Positions 12,451 through 23,378 of a stretch of DNA of 64,000 nt are shown here, piece by piece. The notes under the pieces were generated by a model. It was not told the origin of the DNA and searched no databases. It worked only from the letters and a program-made list of their open reading frames with translations. Position 1 is the first letter of the stretch. The number at the start of each line of letters is the position of its first letter. Source of the stretch: Symsagittifera roscoffensis (Eukaryota > Xenacoelomorpha > Acoela > Convolutidae); NCBI RefSeq assembly GCF_963678635.1, contig NC_087062.1:28916833-28980832 (forward strand), written 5' to 3'. A program made the translations under genes and the position numbers.

Positions 12451-15329
12451 AAACGAGAAGGAAAATATGAAAGGGGCGGAATATGCAAAAAGCGAGACTT
12501 GCCACATTCTTCTACATATTACTAGTAAGTTTCTAACTGTATCAAATCTTAGTTAAGTTTCTCATGTGATCTCTTTTCGTTTTTATTTATTTGTGATAGT
12601 AATTCCAGAAGAAAACTACTTGTTAGGCTGAATAAATTATTCAAGCTAGCCTGATGCAGTGACTATTGATGCTGTAGTATATTTTCTACACTGTATCGAG
12701 TGAATTGAAAAGCAAAAAATTCTATCACTGGCTTTCCCACCTTAGCTCATGTTGACAAAGCTGCCCTTGAGTGCAATGAAATATATAATTTAATTGATTG
12801 AAAAATCTATATACCTATCAATAAATCAAACTCTCTCAAGATTTAGGCAGCACGTATTTTTTCGTAGAAGACTTTCAAATAATTCTTCGCCCTACTTGAG
12901 CACTTCCAGTTTTCAATCGATAATCCTATGAAAAATTGATCTAATAAAAAGGGAAACCACTGGATTCAAGTTCGTATTGCACAAAAAAACCAAGTAATTA
13001 GTTTGAACATTTCTTCTTTTTCTAGTTGACCACCGAGTTGAACTCATTTTTGAAAACTCTTTTTTGAAAAGTTTTAGTTCTTTTTTCGGTGTTTGGGCTG
13101 CATTAAACAAATCAAAAGGCTACATATGATATAACTCATACCAAAAAACTTGTGGGTAATTTAGTCTCTGCGTAATTCAGTGCGAACAGCGGAAAAGGTT
13201 AGGCCAATTTGTGGCAACACTGAGAAAATTATTTGATTGTTGTTTTTGTAATCCAAACAACGGCTGATAAACTTTCAATGCAATAGCTTAAATAATCTAA
13301 TACAACATTCTTTTTGATAAATTAAATGAAGTAGACAAAACACACTCTACGCCATGACTTGTTCCCTCTTTTCGCGAATAAGTCGGAAAAATGTTTATGG
13401 GACATAGCTCTAATTGCTTGTATCAAACTGTGTCTACTTTGTTGCCTAAGTTGTTATTTTGATCTAATTGTCGGTATGTGTAGTTATGTCGGGTTTTTTG
13501 AGTCAATTTACGCCAGTTTGTTAAACCAGTTTTTCTTGCATATGAATGGCAAATATCAATATACTTTTTAAGCACCTTATTTCTTTGCTGGCCTAATGTT
13601 TTGCATCTGATACAATAAGGATAAATTATGCTTTATATAGAGTTTTTTAAACATAAAAACAGTTGCTTGGCGTGTAGACAGAAAAGAAACCTTTCCATAT
13701 ATTTTTGCATTGCTACATCACTGACGTGATAAAGAATATGACGTCTGATTATTGTTTCGGCTGTGTTTTTCTGTTCTTGTAGTATTATATCTGAAATCGA
13801 AGAGATCAATGTTTAAAAACTGCATTGTGAAATACGGTTGTTGTTTCTAAATTTTTAAAATGGAGCAGAAAAAAACCGCTGGTCTACAATACTCTTATGA
13901 TAGTCAGAAGAATTATTTTTTAAAGAAAGAAGTAAGAATTTCTTGATAAAAGTCGAATGAAACAAAAAAAGAAAGTCGGACCAAAGGAACAGGAGCAACA
14001 CAGAAAAGATACTACATCAACTCGGAGCCAGCGGTAAAAACCAGTCGCTATTCTTGGAAAGACCGAGGGAATGAATTCATCAGGAATTCAAATGGGTGAC
14101 TTGCAGATGATAAAGAAAAAAAACTAAAAAAACTAAACAATAATCAGCAAAATCAGAACAGTGGGAGAACCGTCTTAAAATGAGTACAAAAAGAAAAACA
14201 TGCGAGTTGATTGGCCTGAAATTGTTTTTCTCAAGCTACCACATATCAGACAATGAATAAAGTGTGAGAAGATGCCAGAATCATTTGGATAAGTTACGGA
14301 GATCTGGACACAAGGAAGACAAAAAAACATCCATGCCTGTCAAAAAAAATCGAAGCCAAAGATAACAATTAAAATGGAAGAAAATTTTTGGTTATGGGAT
14401 TAATGAACAAAAAAGTAAGGACTGTAAGCAGTAGTTTATCACAAACCAGAAGTATTTTAGGGCAGATTATCATAACGGATCTTTAGAGCAGATAGTCTTA
14501 GAGTAAAAATTGTGTTAAGAAGAAAATTCAAGAGGAGTAATCATAGAACAAAATACCATAACTTTGTACAAAAAAATCAAAGCTAAAGCAGAAGACAGAA
14601 ACGGCATAAGCATTTGTGGTGTATATCACAAAAAAAACGTATAGAGAAGGAACGATAGTATAGCAAACAGATTGAAGGGGAAGGATGAAAGTTGTAAAAA
14701 TGGATGAGAAATGGATAAAGTTCTACATGCGAGTAAAGAAAAAAAGCTTCTAATTTTCATTTTGAAGGCGATCGTATATGAGAACAAAAGTAGACAAAAT
14801 TCGAGTCGCTCAAGTTGTGAAGAGTCAGACAGAAGACGTATATCAAAACCTACTAACATCGAGATAAAGCTTTGTTCTCCTTTTTTACTGCTTATAATTT
14901 AGTTTTTTTTGTATAGAGTTTTTGCTTCTAAAGCTTTTTCTCGGTCTTTTTCAGCCTTGCAGCGTACTCAATTTTAATAAATACCGATTCACTCGGGTTT
15001 GAATTTTTTGATAGAACTACCAAGATTATCGTATTAAAAATGTTCAATGAAAAATTTGCCATTTTTTGTTCCAAACGTTTTGTTCTCCGTATTTAAATAT
15101 TCAAATCGATTCCGGTACCTCCACCGTTGTCTGATGTGGTCTAGTTTGAGAAAAACTTTTTTGATCAATGTACTCATCCAGTCTTTTCAAATACTGTATC
15201 ACTCCAAAGTTATAGTTGGCCTTCATTCTTGTCCATAGCAATGTCAATACTATTAATTCGGAAATTCATGGAGATTTGATGAAAATTGATAAAATTGAGG
15301 AGATTTGATGTTTGATTAACTAATTGTAG
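12451..15329. other. AT-rich DNA, no gene supported
   Basis: Nothing convincing. One frame at 13359-13571 (+) encodes a cysteine- and leucine-rich hydrophobic peptide, but it lacks homology that I recognise and good splice sites. The stretch 13980-14700 is purine-rich on the plus strand. Confidence 0.45.
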
Positions 15330-16521
15330 CCCGGGTTGAGCAAAAATGCTTGTCATGCAATTTCCATAAATGGAACATTCCTTACCATACAATTCCATAC
15401 AATTCCATACGTACAGAAATTTGTATGAAATCCCTATGATAAGCATTTTTCCATATAAGGAAATTGTATGATAAGCATTTTTCCATATATGACAAATGAA
15501 TGACAAACATTTTTTGAAAACTCAAATGAGGGCAAAATTAGTATTTAAGCCCTGCAATCTCTGAAAAGAGAAGAAAACCTGAGAAAAATCAGAGGATTTA
15601 AGAGGTTGGAACCTCAAACCCTTTATTTTCTGCAGGCGAATCTCCTCAACACTTGAAAAAGCAACAATTTCCTGCGCCATCTCCTAGGAGAACCATAATC
15701 AAGGGGGAGGCACTGCCTCATACGTAGAAAAAACTTGTTTTTCTGATGGGGGCACATTCTCCAAGTATACATACTCCAGTTCTGTAATCGCATTGTGATC
15801 ATCCACAAGTTCCTGTAGGTTCTGTCATCAACATAATTTCTTTTCCCTTGAAGACAAATTTTTACACGTGCCAGAAAGCAGAAAACATTCAAACACAAAA
15901 ATAACTAATTTTTGTTTGATATGAATTTTGATCAAAATTGAGAAGTTCTACAGAAATGAGAAACATTCACTTTTAAGGCCACCATCGGAACCATATGAGA
16001 TGAATGGGTCAGAAGGCAGCCAAGCGACGGCGCTCAGAAACACAATGCGACCAATGTTTTTTGCGACCAAAACTTTTGCATTGAACGATAAACGCTATCA
16101 CCTCATTTGAAATTTTCTGAGAATCCTTTTTGAAGCGTTTTTCAAAAAAAAATCAGCAAAAAACAGGTCATCATACAATTTTCATATATGGGAAATGTAT
16201 GATCTGCATTTTTTTTTTCATTTCAAACTTTAATGTTGTTTTCGATGAACAAAAAACTCTATGCAGCAAAAAACTCTTAACTCATTTTAAGTTACTTAAA
16301 AAACATTTTCAGAGCATTTCTGAAAATTTCTTGTATAATGAAAAAACGCTTAGCATACATATGGGAATTGCAAGATAAGCAATTTAAAAGCCACAGAAAC
16401 TAGCTTATATTTTTTACAACCAATTTTTGAAATTGTATGAAAACTGTATGACAAGCGTTTTCAATACACTTGATGTATGGTATCGTATGATCAGCATTTT
16501 CGGTTTTTGGAGGCCAACCCG
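15330..16521. repeat. Family B palindrome-rich repeat, copy 3
   Basis: Begins CCCGGGTTGAGCAAAAATGC and ends GGAGGCCAACCCG, matching the family B ends. Palindromic ATGCTTGTCATGCAATTTCC words cluster at 15340-15500 and related ones at 16160-16500. The central part, about 15500-16150, is not shared with the other copies. It may be an unrelated insertion or a different internal filler. Confidence 0.55.
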
Positions 16522-16922
16522 TGATAGTTGCGCCACCGTAAAAGCTCTGCTGTATCGCTTTGTCTATCTCTGCGGTACTCATTTTATTGAGTTTTAAGGA
16601 TAGTCTGTTTATTTTTTGCTTTTTACATGACACCATATTATTTTGATTTTTCTATTTCTCCGGTTAACCGTGCTCTAGTTCCCTATAAAACTAATTCTCC
16701 GATCTGCCACCAAGAGTAACATCTGGTTTTTACCGTTGGTTCCCATTTGATGTAACCTCACTTCGGAATTGGTCTCGTTCAAATTTTCATGCACTTTATT
16801 GTTGTTTCATTCACGGAATGCTTACTCCTCTCTCCAAAAGATAATTCTGACTTTTCCGACTGTTCTCTCGGTATTGTACACCTGAGTTTCTCTTGCTCCA
16901 TGTTATATTTTAAGATAAAACA
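16522..16922. other. Short intergenic stretch
   Basis: Four hundred bases between a family B copy and a hAT-type MITE, with no feature I can support. Confidence 0.5.
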
Positions 16923-17353
16923 ATTGTATTCAGGGGCTGTTTAGGGGAGGGGAGCGGGTGGTATTTGGGGTATCGCGGAAGCGCACTTTCTCTCAGGGAT
17001 TCGGTTCCCCTTTGTACTGTTTTGAGATATCCATGTTTGGCTGACGGACCCTAAAATTCGCCAATTTTTACTTGTTTTGAAAAGGAAGCGCGCGCCGAAA
17101 AAATGAAACTTTTTGGTCAAAATTTTCCAAGAAGTGCCTAAAAGCGCCTTTTTTGGACAGTTTTTTTGTTCAAATTTTGCCTGCGGTGCCAAAAATGTGG
17201 TCAAAACAGTGTCTTTTTAGTGTTTTGGGAAGGCTCAGAAAATCAATTTGGTCGACCTAAAAAAATGTCGACAAAATTTTCAAAACTTTTTTTGAACATC
17301 CGCATCCCCCGCATCCCCTGCGAGAAACTCCTAGATCCGCCCCTGATTGTGTT
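16923..17353. mobile_element. hAT-type MITE, copy 2
   Basis: The element at 16931-17345 starts CAGGGGCTG and ends CTAGATCCGCCCCTG, so the outer bases form an inverted repeat. It is flanked by 8 bp direct repeats ATTGTATT (16923-16930) and ATTGTGTT (17346-17353). The interior matches the copy at 2039-2424 over much of its length. It is non-coding. Termini and duplication length point to hAT. Confidence 0.85.
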
Positions 17354-17538
17354 CCAATATCTGTTTTTAATGGTTGATCTTTTCTACTTCATACATTATA
17401 CAATACACACACATGGTCACAGGCGAAACAATAATTTGACGTAATATTCATTATTCGGTCACTGATTCAGCTCTGCAGATATCTGAAAATTTTCTTCTCA
17501 ATTTACCTATCTGAAACGTTTCCTCTCAATTTACATAT

Positions 17539-17925
17539 TGTAGTAATGAGAAATACTACACAGACAAAAGACCATTGTCTTAATTGTTTATTTAACGACC
17601 CAATTCTAAATTGGAGCGTGCCATTTAAATTAAAGCCTCTTTTCACTAATTCAGATATTGACTGATTTACTCTTATTAGGACTATAAAATCTTGTTTTGA
17701 AAATCCACTCCTTTTTAAATACTTGTCCAATTTTTCTCATTTTTTCATGCTCAATATTTTAAAAGGGCGGCGATTATTAATACGTTCCTTTTAACTTAAC
17801 TTGAAACAAACTGGATAAATATTTAGCAGTCTTGTCGGCTGCACTGAAATTCTCCTTGCTTTGATTAAGCAGAGGTGCACCTGCAATATGATGCATCAGA
17901 GAGAGTAATAAGACAAACTGAAGGC
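17539..17925 (+). repeat. Left terminal direct repeat (putative 5' LTR)
   Basis: 387 bp, nearly identical to 25945-26331. It starts TGTAGTAATGAG; TGTAGTA recurs inverted as TACTACA a few bases on. The right copy has TATAGTA here, a single change. The 3' end of the true LTR may have been lost on this side. Confidence 0.65.
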
Positions 17926-18580
17926 ACAGCAAAAACTAAGTTTAAAACACTGACACATCCACTTTATATTGATAAACTAGGTTTCATATGATAGCATAAG
18001 CACCAAAAAATTGATTTTTACCAGCCAAAATTTTTGGTTTCAGTCTAAGTGTCAGTTATAGGGTCAAACGTTTCAGTTAAAATAAGTATAGTTTCCGGTC
18101 AAAATTTTAAGTTTCTGTAAACGGATTCGGGTAAAACAGCAAAAGTTGAACTAGTCAAACCCAAATTTGGATACCATAAGTCAAAAACCTGGTCTTAAAT
18201 GGTTTGTTTTTGTTAGTTTCAGGTTTCAGAACACAAAAATTGAGTTTTTGGTCTCAAAATTGAGCTCCGAACGCCGAATTTTGACTTTCTAGAGAAAACT
18301 AACGGTGTTAAAACCCACCAAACCAATTTTAAAATTTGGTTCCTAAGGCTGAAACGTACGTTTCAGAGTTGGTGTTTTTGGTTTCAGAACCAAAAATCTT
18401 GCTTCCCAAGTGAAATTTTTGTAAAATATTGAAAGATAATAGGAATCCTTAATGCACTAACAAATTTTTGAGCTCAAAAAACTTCTAGAAGGTGTTAGTT
18501 TGAGCCCTCAAACCTATAGTTTCAGAAAATTGAAATCGCCATTTTAGGCTAAAATTTTCATCTTTTTGGCAATTTTATTG
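17926..18580 (+). other. GTTTCA-rich retroelement leader
   Basis: Non-coding sequence between the left terminal repeat and the duplicated unit. It is studded with TTTCAG, GGTTTCA and AGTTTCAG words. The same style recurs at about 50300-51260, upstream of the second gag copy, so I infer it is leader sequence of this retrotransposon family. Confidence 0.4.
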
Positions 18581-19314
18581 CTGGAATAGAAATATATTAG
18601 TGAGACCAACCTAAATTTTTAATCTCAAAACTCTAAAACCAAGTGGTCAAACCATAATTTCAGTTCTAGAAATCATAGTTTCAGCCCCAAAAACTTAGGT
18701 TTCCGCAAACAAATTTTTAATTTTGAAGTTGCAAACCTGTTCCAAATTCTAATTTACACTAGACCAGCTATCAAAAACCAACTTTTTATTTTCATGCATC
18801 GAGTTTGAGAGAGTTTAAGAGTTTTAGGTTTGAGATTTCAAAAACTAAGTTTAAGATATCAAAAGATTCGGTTTTCTCGAATTTTTTTGCAAGATAAAGC
18901 ATAAACTAGGTATACTAAAGCTTCTAGACAATTTTAAGACTAAAAAACTCAACTTCAGCTACCATAGTTTCAGTCAAAAAGTTTTGTAAAAATTTTAACA
19001 AAAAAATTAAGTAGTGAGCCAATAATAGCCCAAAAAAGCATGTAGTTATATTGTTAATCATATCAAAAGCATCAATTAAACTTATCTTGAAGAAAGTTTC
19101 AGGTTTCAGATAAGGTTTCAGCGAATAAAAACTTGAAAAACTTAGTAAAAAGTTTAGAAATTTTTTTTCCAAAATTTTTTAATTTTATTATTTTATAATT
19201 AAGAACCTTTGTTAATATTCAATATTTCCTAGGAGGTTTTCATTACTCTAAAATATACTAATCAAATAAAACAACTTAGCTTAAGAAAAAGGAAACAAAC
19301 CTCGTAAAAATTAA

Positions 19315-19458
19315 TGTCAACACATTTTAAAATTGACGTCAGCACAATAAATTTAAAACTCAAATTAGGAAATAAAGTCTCTAAAATCATATGGTATATC
19401 ACTAACACTGAAAAAGATCATATTAGTACTCTGGCAAAACACCCTAACAAAGATTAAC
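19315..19458 (+). CDS. Leader micro-ORF a, unit 1
   Basis: ATG-initiated 47-codon frame ending TAA. Its peptide contains INLKLKLGNKVSKIIWYITN and KHPNKD. The downstream frame at 19780 encodes a clearly related peptide with NLKLKLKNKSTKIIWYITN and KHPHKN. After the stop, the same frame continues with HELYV and TPEID, which match HELTI and TPEIN of the other copy, so this one looks truncated by a single nonsense codon. I do not recognise the family. Confidence 0.4.
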
Positions 19459-19779
19459 ATGAATTATACGTCTTTTTTCGACGATACACTCCAGAAATTG
19501 ACATAATTCTTCAGCAAATAAAAATACCAAATAATATAATTTATATACCGCAAGAACGATTAATTGCTTCACTGCCGATTGCTTTTTGATACCATAATAT
19601 ACCTAAGGACAAAACTACTCGCATTTTAATCAATTTTTATTAATAACACAAGTTTTTCCTTAACAAAACCTAAAAACATAACAAATTCATTCCAAATTCA
19701 TTAGAAACATTTAAATATTCCATAAATTGTTTATCATTCCCTAAATAAATATTTATGTCCCTAAAATTTATAAAATGCT

Positions 19780-19989
19780 ATGACCAAATTTTATCAAGTA
19801 AATACAACAGCATTTAACTTAAAATTAAAATTAAAGAATAAATCCACAAAAATTATTTGGTATATCACCAATATCCAAAAAGATCAAATCACAATTTTGT
19901 CCAAACACCCACACAAAAATATTCACGAATTAACCATTCTCTCCAGCAGCAATACCCCAGAGATAAATTCTGGAATAGAAATATATTAG
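19780..19989 (+). CDS. Leader micro-ORF b, unit 1 (cut by the duplication)
   Basis: ATG-initiated frame, paralogous to micro-ORF a in the same unit. It is interrupted at the duplication junction (about 19970), so its last codons are read from the next unit. The intact version is at 21169-21453. Function unknown. Confidence 0.4.
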   Translation: MTKFYQVNTTAFNLKLKLKNKSTKIIWYITNIQKDQITILSKHPHKNIHELTILSSSNTPEINSGIEIY

Positions 19990-20703
19990 TGAGACCAACC
20001 TAAATTTTTAATCTCAAAACTCTAAAACCAAGTGGTCAAACCATAATTTCAGTTCTAGAAATCATAGTTTCAGCCCCAAAAACTTAGGTTTCCGCAAACA
20101 AATTTTTAATTTTGAAGTTGCAAACATGTTCCAAATTCTAATTTACACTAGACCAGCTATCAAAAACCAACTTTTTATTTTCATGCATCGAGTTTGAGAG
20201 AGTTTAAGAGTTTTAGGTTTGAGATTTCAAAAACTAAGTTTAAGATATCAAAAGATTCGGTTTTCTCGAATTTTTTTGCAAGATAAAGCATAAACTAGGT
20301 ATACTAAAGCTTCTAGACAATTTTAAGACTAAAAAACTCAACTTCAGCTACCATAGTTTCAGTCAAAAAGTTTTGTAAAAATTTTAACAAAAAAATTAAG
20401 TAGTGAGCCAATAATAGCCCAAAAAAGCATGTAGTTATATTGTTAATCATATCAAAAGCATCAATTAAACTTATCTTGAAGAAAGTTTCAGTCTTCAGAT
20501 AAGGTTTCAGCGAATAAAAACTTGAAAAACTTAGTAAAAAGTTTAGAAATTTTTTTTCCAAAATTTTTTAATTTTATTATTTTATAATTAAGAACCTTTG
20601 TTAATATTCAATATTTCCTAGGAGGTTTTCATTACTCTAAAATATACTAATCAAATAAAACAACTTAGCTTAAGAAAAAGGAAACAAACCTCGTAAAAAT
20701 TAA

Positions 20704-20847
20704 TGTCAACACATTTTAAAATTGACGTCAGCACAATAAATTTAAAACTCAAATTAGGAAATAAAGTCTCTAACATCATATGGTATATCACTAACACTGA
20801 AAAAGATCATATTAGTACTCTGGCAAAACACCCTAACAAAGATTAAC
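20704..20847 (+). CDS. Leader micro-ORF a, unit 2
   Basis: Duplicate of the frame at 19315-19458, 1389 bp downstream, with one visible codon change (AAA to AAC before ATC). It has the same stop position. Confidence 0.35.
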
Positions 20848-21168
20848 ATGAATTATACGTCTTTTTTCGACGATACACTCCAGAAATTGACATAATTTTT
20901 CAGCAAATAAAAATACCAAATAATATAATTTATATACCGCAAGAACGATTAATTGCTTCACTGCCGATTGCTTTTTGATACCATAATATACCTAAGGACA
21001 AAACTACTCGCATTTTAATCAATTTTTATTAATAACACAAGTTTTTCCTTAACAAAACCTAAAAACATAACAAATTCATTCCAAATTCATTAGAAACATT
21101 TAAATATTCCATAAATTGTTTATCATTCCCTAAATAAATATTTATGTCCCTAAAATTTATAAAATGCT

Positions 21169-21453
21169 ATGACCAAATTTTATCAAGTAAATACAACAGC
21201 ATTTAACTTAAAATTAAAATTAAAGAATAAATCCACAAAAATTATTTGGTATATCACCAATATCCAAAAAGATCAAATCACAATTTTGTCCAAACACCCA
21301 CACAAAAATATTCACGAATTAACCATTGTCTCCAGCAGCAATACCCCAGAGATAAATTCTATCTTAAAAAATCTTAATCAGCCCCATAGCACTATTGATC
21401 TATCTAACAAAAATTCGTATTCATTGAACCCAGCAAACTTCATTGTAAGTTAA
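21169..21453 (+). CDS. Leader micro-ORF b, unit 2 (full length)
   Basis: 94-codon ATG frame just 94 bp upstream of gag. It carries the NLKLKLKNKSTKIIWYITN core and a C-terminal SLNPANFIVS. The last codons contain GTAAGT, a good splice-donor match, so the frame may be part of a longer spliced transcript rather than an independent protein. It has no recognisable domain. Its position between LTR and gag argues that it belongs to the retrotransposon. Confidence 0.45.
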   Translation: MTKFYQVNTTAFNLKLKLKNKSTKIIWYITNIQKDQITILSKHPHKNIHELTIVSSSNTPEINSILKNLNQPHSTIDLSNKNSYSLNPANFIVS

Positions 21454-21546
21454 ATACAATTATTTCAGTCCGTACAATTAATCAGTACACAACACATCCA
21501 AACCCATTATATATTGTTAACAAAACATTGAGTGATTTAAACAAAG

Positions 21547-22641
21547 ATGGCAAACGTAGTAGCATACCCAGATTTAGCTCTCGAAAAGTCTAACGGCTTA
21601 GATCCGAATGAAGATGCAAGAGATTTTCTTGATATAGTAGAGAAAAAGATAGCATTTTCCCTAGGCACTAGACCAGGAGACGCAGGTGAAGAACAAGACG
21701 CATATGATAACAGACAAAGAGCCTTATTTGTTTCAATATTAAGAGGTCCAGCCGCTCAATGATATCAGGGATTAGCAGCAAACTTACCTTGGAATGAGAT
21801 AAGAGATCAATTCATAGATAGATTCACTGATGATAAGGATAAGTATAGGAGACGAATAGAAGCAGAAAACATAAAAAGACAACCTGATGAATTCATTAAA
21901 AGCTACATACATAGATTAAGCACCGCAGTAGACCGTGGATGGCCTAATCCAACTTTTAATGATGATCAAAGAACAGCAAAGAAAATGGAATTCTTTGTAC
22001 GCGGCTTAAGCCCGCCAGGCTTAAAACAAAAGGCGCATCAATTCCTAATTGAGAATCCACCCGCAACTTGGCAGCAATTAAAAGATCATATTGCTACAAA
22101 AGACTTAAGTTTTGCAATAAGTAGTGAGTTTATCGGAACAGCATCCAGTAGCATAGATAATAAATTGGAAATAGAGGGAATCAAGGATCAACTGAAAGAG
22201 TTAAAAGGACTAATGAAGGATCATAAAAAAAACGCAGCTTATACCCCAAAGGAGCATAGAAACAAACAAAACAACCCAATGTTTTGCAACTGGTGTTGTA
22301 TGTCAGGCCATACGATAAGACTTTGCTTTAAATATAATGATCAACAGGAGCAAAATTATGACTCGCATCAATTAAGAGAGAACTCAAACAGAAGTTACCA
22401 TAACCATAGTAAGAATAGGTCAAGAGTAGACAACAAATTCAATGACATAAATCCCCAACAAGAATTCAGTCATTTGTCAAACTTCGATGAAAGTTCTCAA
22501 TCGCGTGACAGGTCGAACAGTAAAAAACCCTTCAACGAAAATAACGATTATCATTCACCTTACCAAATCCACAACTTTAGTGATGATGACATTCCAGGAT
22601 ACTATACCGATAATGAGTGTGAACTTGTTAATTTAAACTAG
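21547..22641 (+). pseudogene. gag: Retrotransposon gag with one nonsense codon
   Basis: A single frame of 364 codons from ATG 21547 to TAG 22639-22641, broken only by TGA at 21760-21762, where context (AAQ-stop-YQGL) suggests an original tryptophan. The first ~250 residues have the layout of a Ty3/gypsy-type capsid. Recognisable parts are a DFLDIVEKKIAF start, NLPWNEIRDQFIDRF, and FFVRGLSPPGLKQK. A zinc knuckle CNWCCMSGHTIRLC fits CX2CX4HX4C. A basic, Asn- and Ser-rich tail follows, then an acidic end (DDDIPGYYTDNE). Gag assembles the retrotransposon particle and binds its RNA. Homologous but decayed sequence lies at 51580-52740. Confidence 0.85.
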
Positions 22642-22706
22642 ATCAGTCTCCGTCTGAACCAAAAATACAATTTCATATTAACTTATACCAACATCCTGTC
22701 GGAGAC
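22632..22706 (+). promoter_or_regulatory. -1 programmed ribosomal frameshift signal, gag to pro
   Basis: The last gag codons read T-TTA-AAC then TAG: TTTAAAC at 22632-22638 is a classical X-XXY-YYZ slippery heptamer in the correct phase. After a 7 nt spacer, GTCTCCG (22646-22652) can pair with CGGAGAC (22700-22706), a 7 bp stem with a 47 nt loop that could form a larger structure. The -1 frame is open from exactly 22632 into the protease, with a stop (TAA 22629-22631) just upstream. Slipping here would therefore fuse gag to protease without gaps. Confidence 0.8.
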
Positions 22707-23378
22707 AAAAATAAAAATAACGGTCTGGAAACCCAATTTCTACTAGACACTGGAGCAACATGTTTGCCTATTAATTTTGACAGTTATGAACAATATTGTA
22801 AATTACAGCCTCTACAGCTGAATAAATCTAGATCAAACACAGTTGCTGTAAATGGAGAAAAACTTAAACTTATAGGTTATAATAATTTTGAATCAACTTT
22901 TGGTACAAACACTGATAATCCGGTAAAAATCAAAGCATGGATTTCAGCCGAGAACGGATTCGATCTCAATATATTAGGATTGGATTTCATTTCTCACAAC
23001 TTTAAATAATTAAATTTTCCAATTTTAAACTTAGAATTAAAAAAATACCCAGATATAACAGTTCCTATCAGTGTCATAAGAAGCAAAAGTTATCCATATC
23101 TAAGCTTTTATCAAAATGTACTTCTTGATAAAAATATAACTATTGCACCAAAATCATCCCGCGTAATTTCAATTTCTCCAGCAGGCATGGTTTTCAAAGT
23201 AGGAACATCGTTTAGAATTGATAAGTCCTTAGAACAAAAAGGCATCAATGCAAAAAGCACTTTTTGTAGGAATGAAATTAAGTCAATGCCTATCGTACTA
23301 AAAAATTCCAGAGAATCAAAAGTAGATATAAACAAAGGTGTAATAGGCCAAACGTTTGAAAACATAGAAATAAAATAA
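22632..23378 (+). pseudogene. pol: Retrotransposon protease and start of pol, truncated
   Basis: Frame -1 relative to gag. After DQSPSEPKIQ the aspartic protease shows the active-site motif LLDTGATC (about 22729-22752) and a C-terminal NILGLDFI flap-side motif. The frame meets TAA at 23007-23009 but continues with well-preserved pol linker sequence, including ITIAPKSSRVISISPAGMVF and INKGVIGQTF, the kind that precedes reverse transcriptase in Ty3/gypsy elements. It ends at TAA 23376-23378 with no reverse transcriptase following. The protease would have matured the gag-pol polyprotein. One nonsense codon plus truncation make it non-functional. Confidence 0.85.

Larger units (their letters stand above)
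18581..21360 (+). repeat. Tandem duplication of a 1389 bp leader unit
   Basis: Two head-to-tail copies, 18581-19969 and 19970-21360, differ at only a handful of bases that I could see. The junction at 19970-19971 shares just CT between the outer breakpoints, so it is a nearly blunt join. Each copy contains two small plus-strand frames described separately. The near identity indicates a recent event, or gene conversion, inside an otherwise decaying element. Confidence 0.9.

Noticed and set aside
17503-17730. Minus-strand frame MDKYLKRSGFSKQDFIVL, also at 25927-26136
   Set aside because: Its conservation is explained by the two near-identical terminal repeats; the frame is antisense to the retroelement and has no recognised domain.
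18924-19172. 82-codon minus-strand frame, duplicated at 20313-20561
   Set aside because: Present twice only because of the 1389 bp tandem duplication; it is antisense to the leader and low-complexity.
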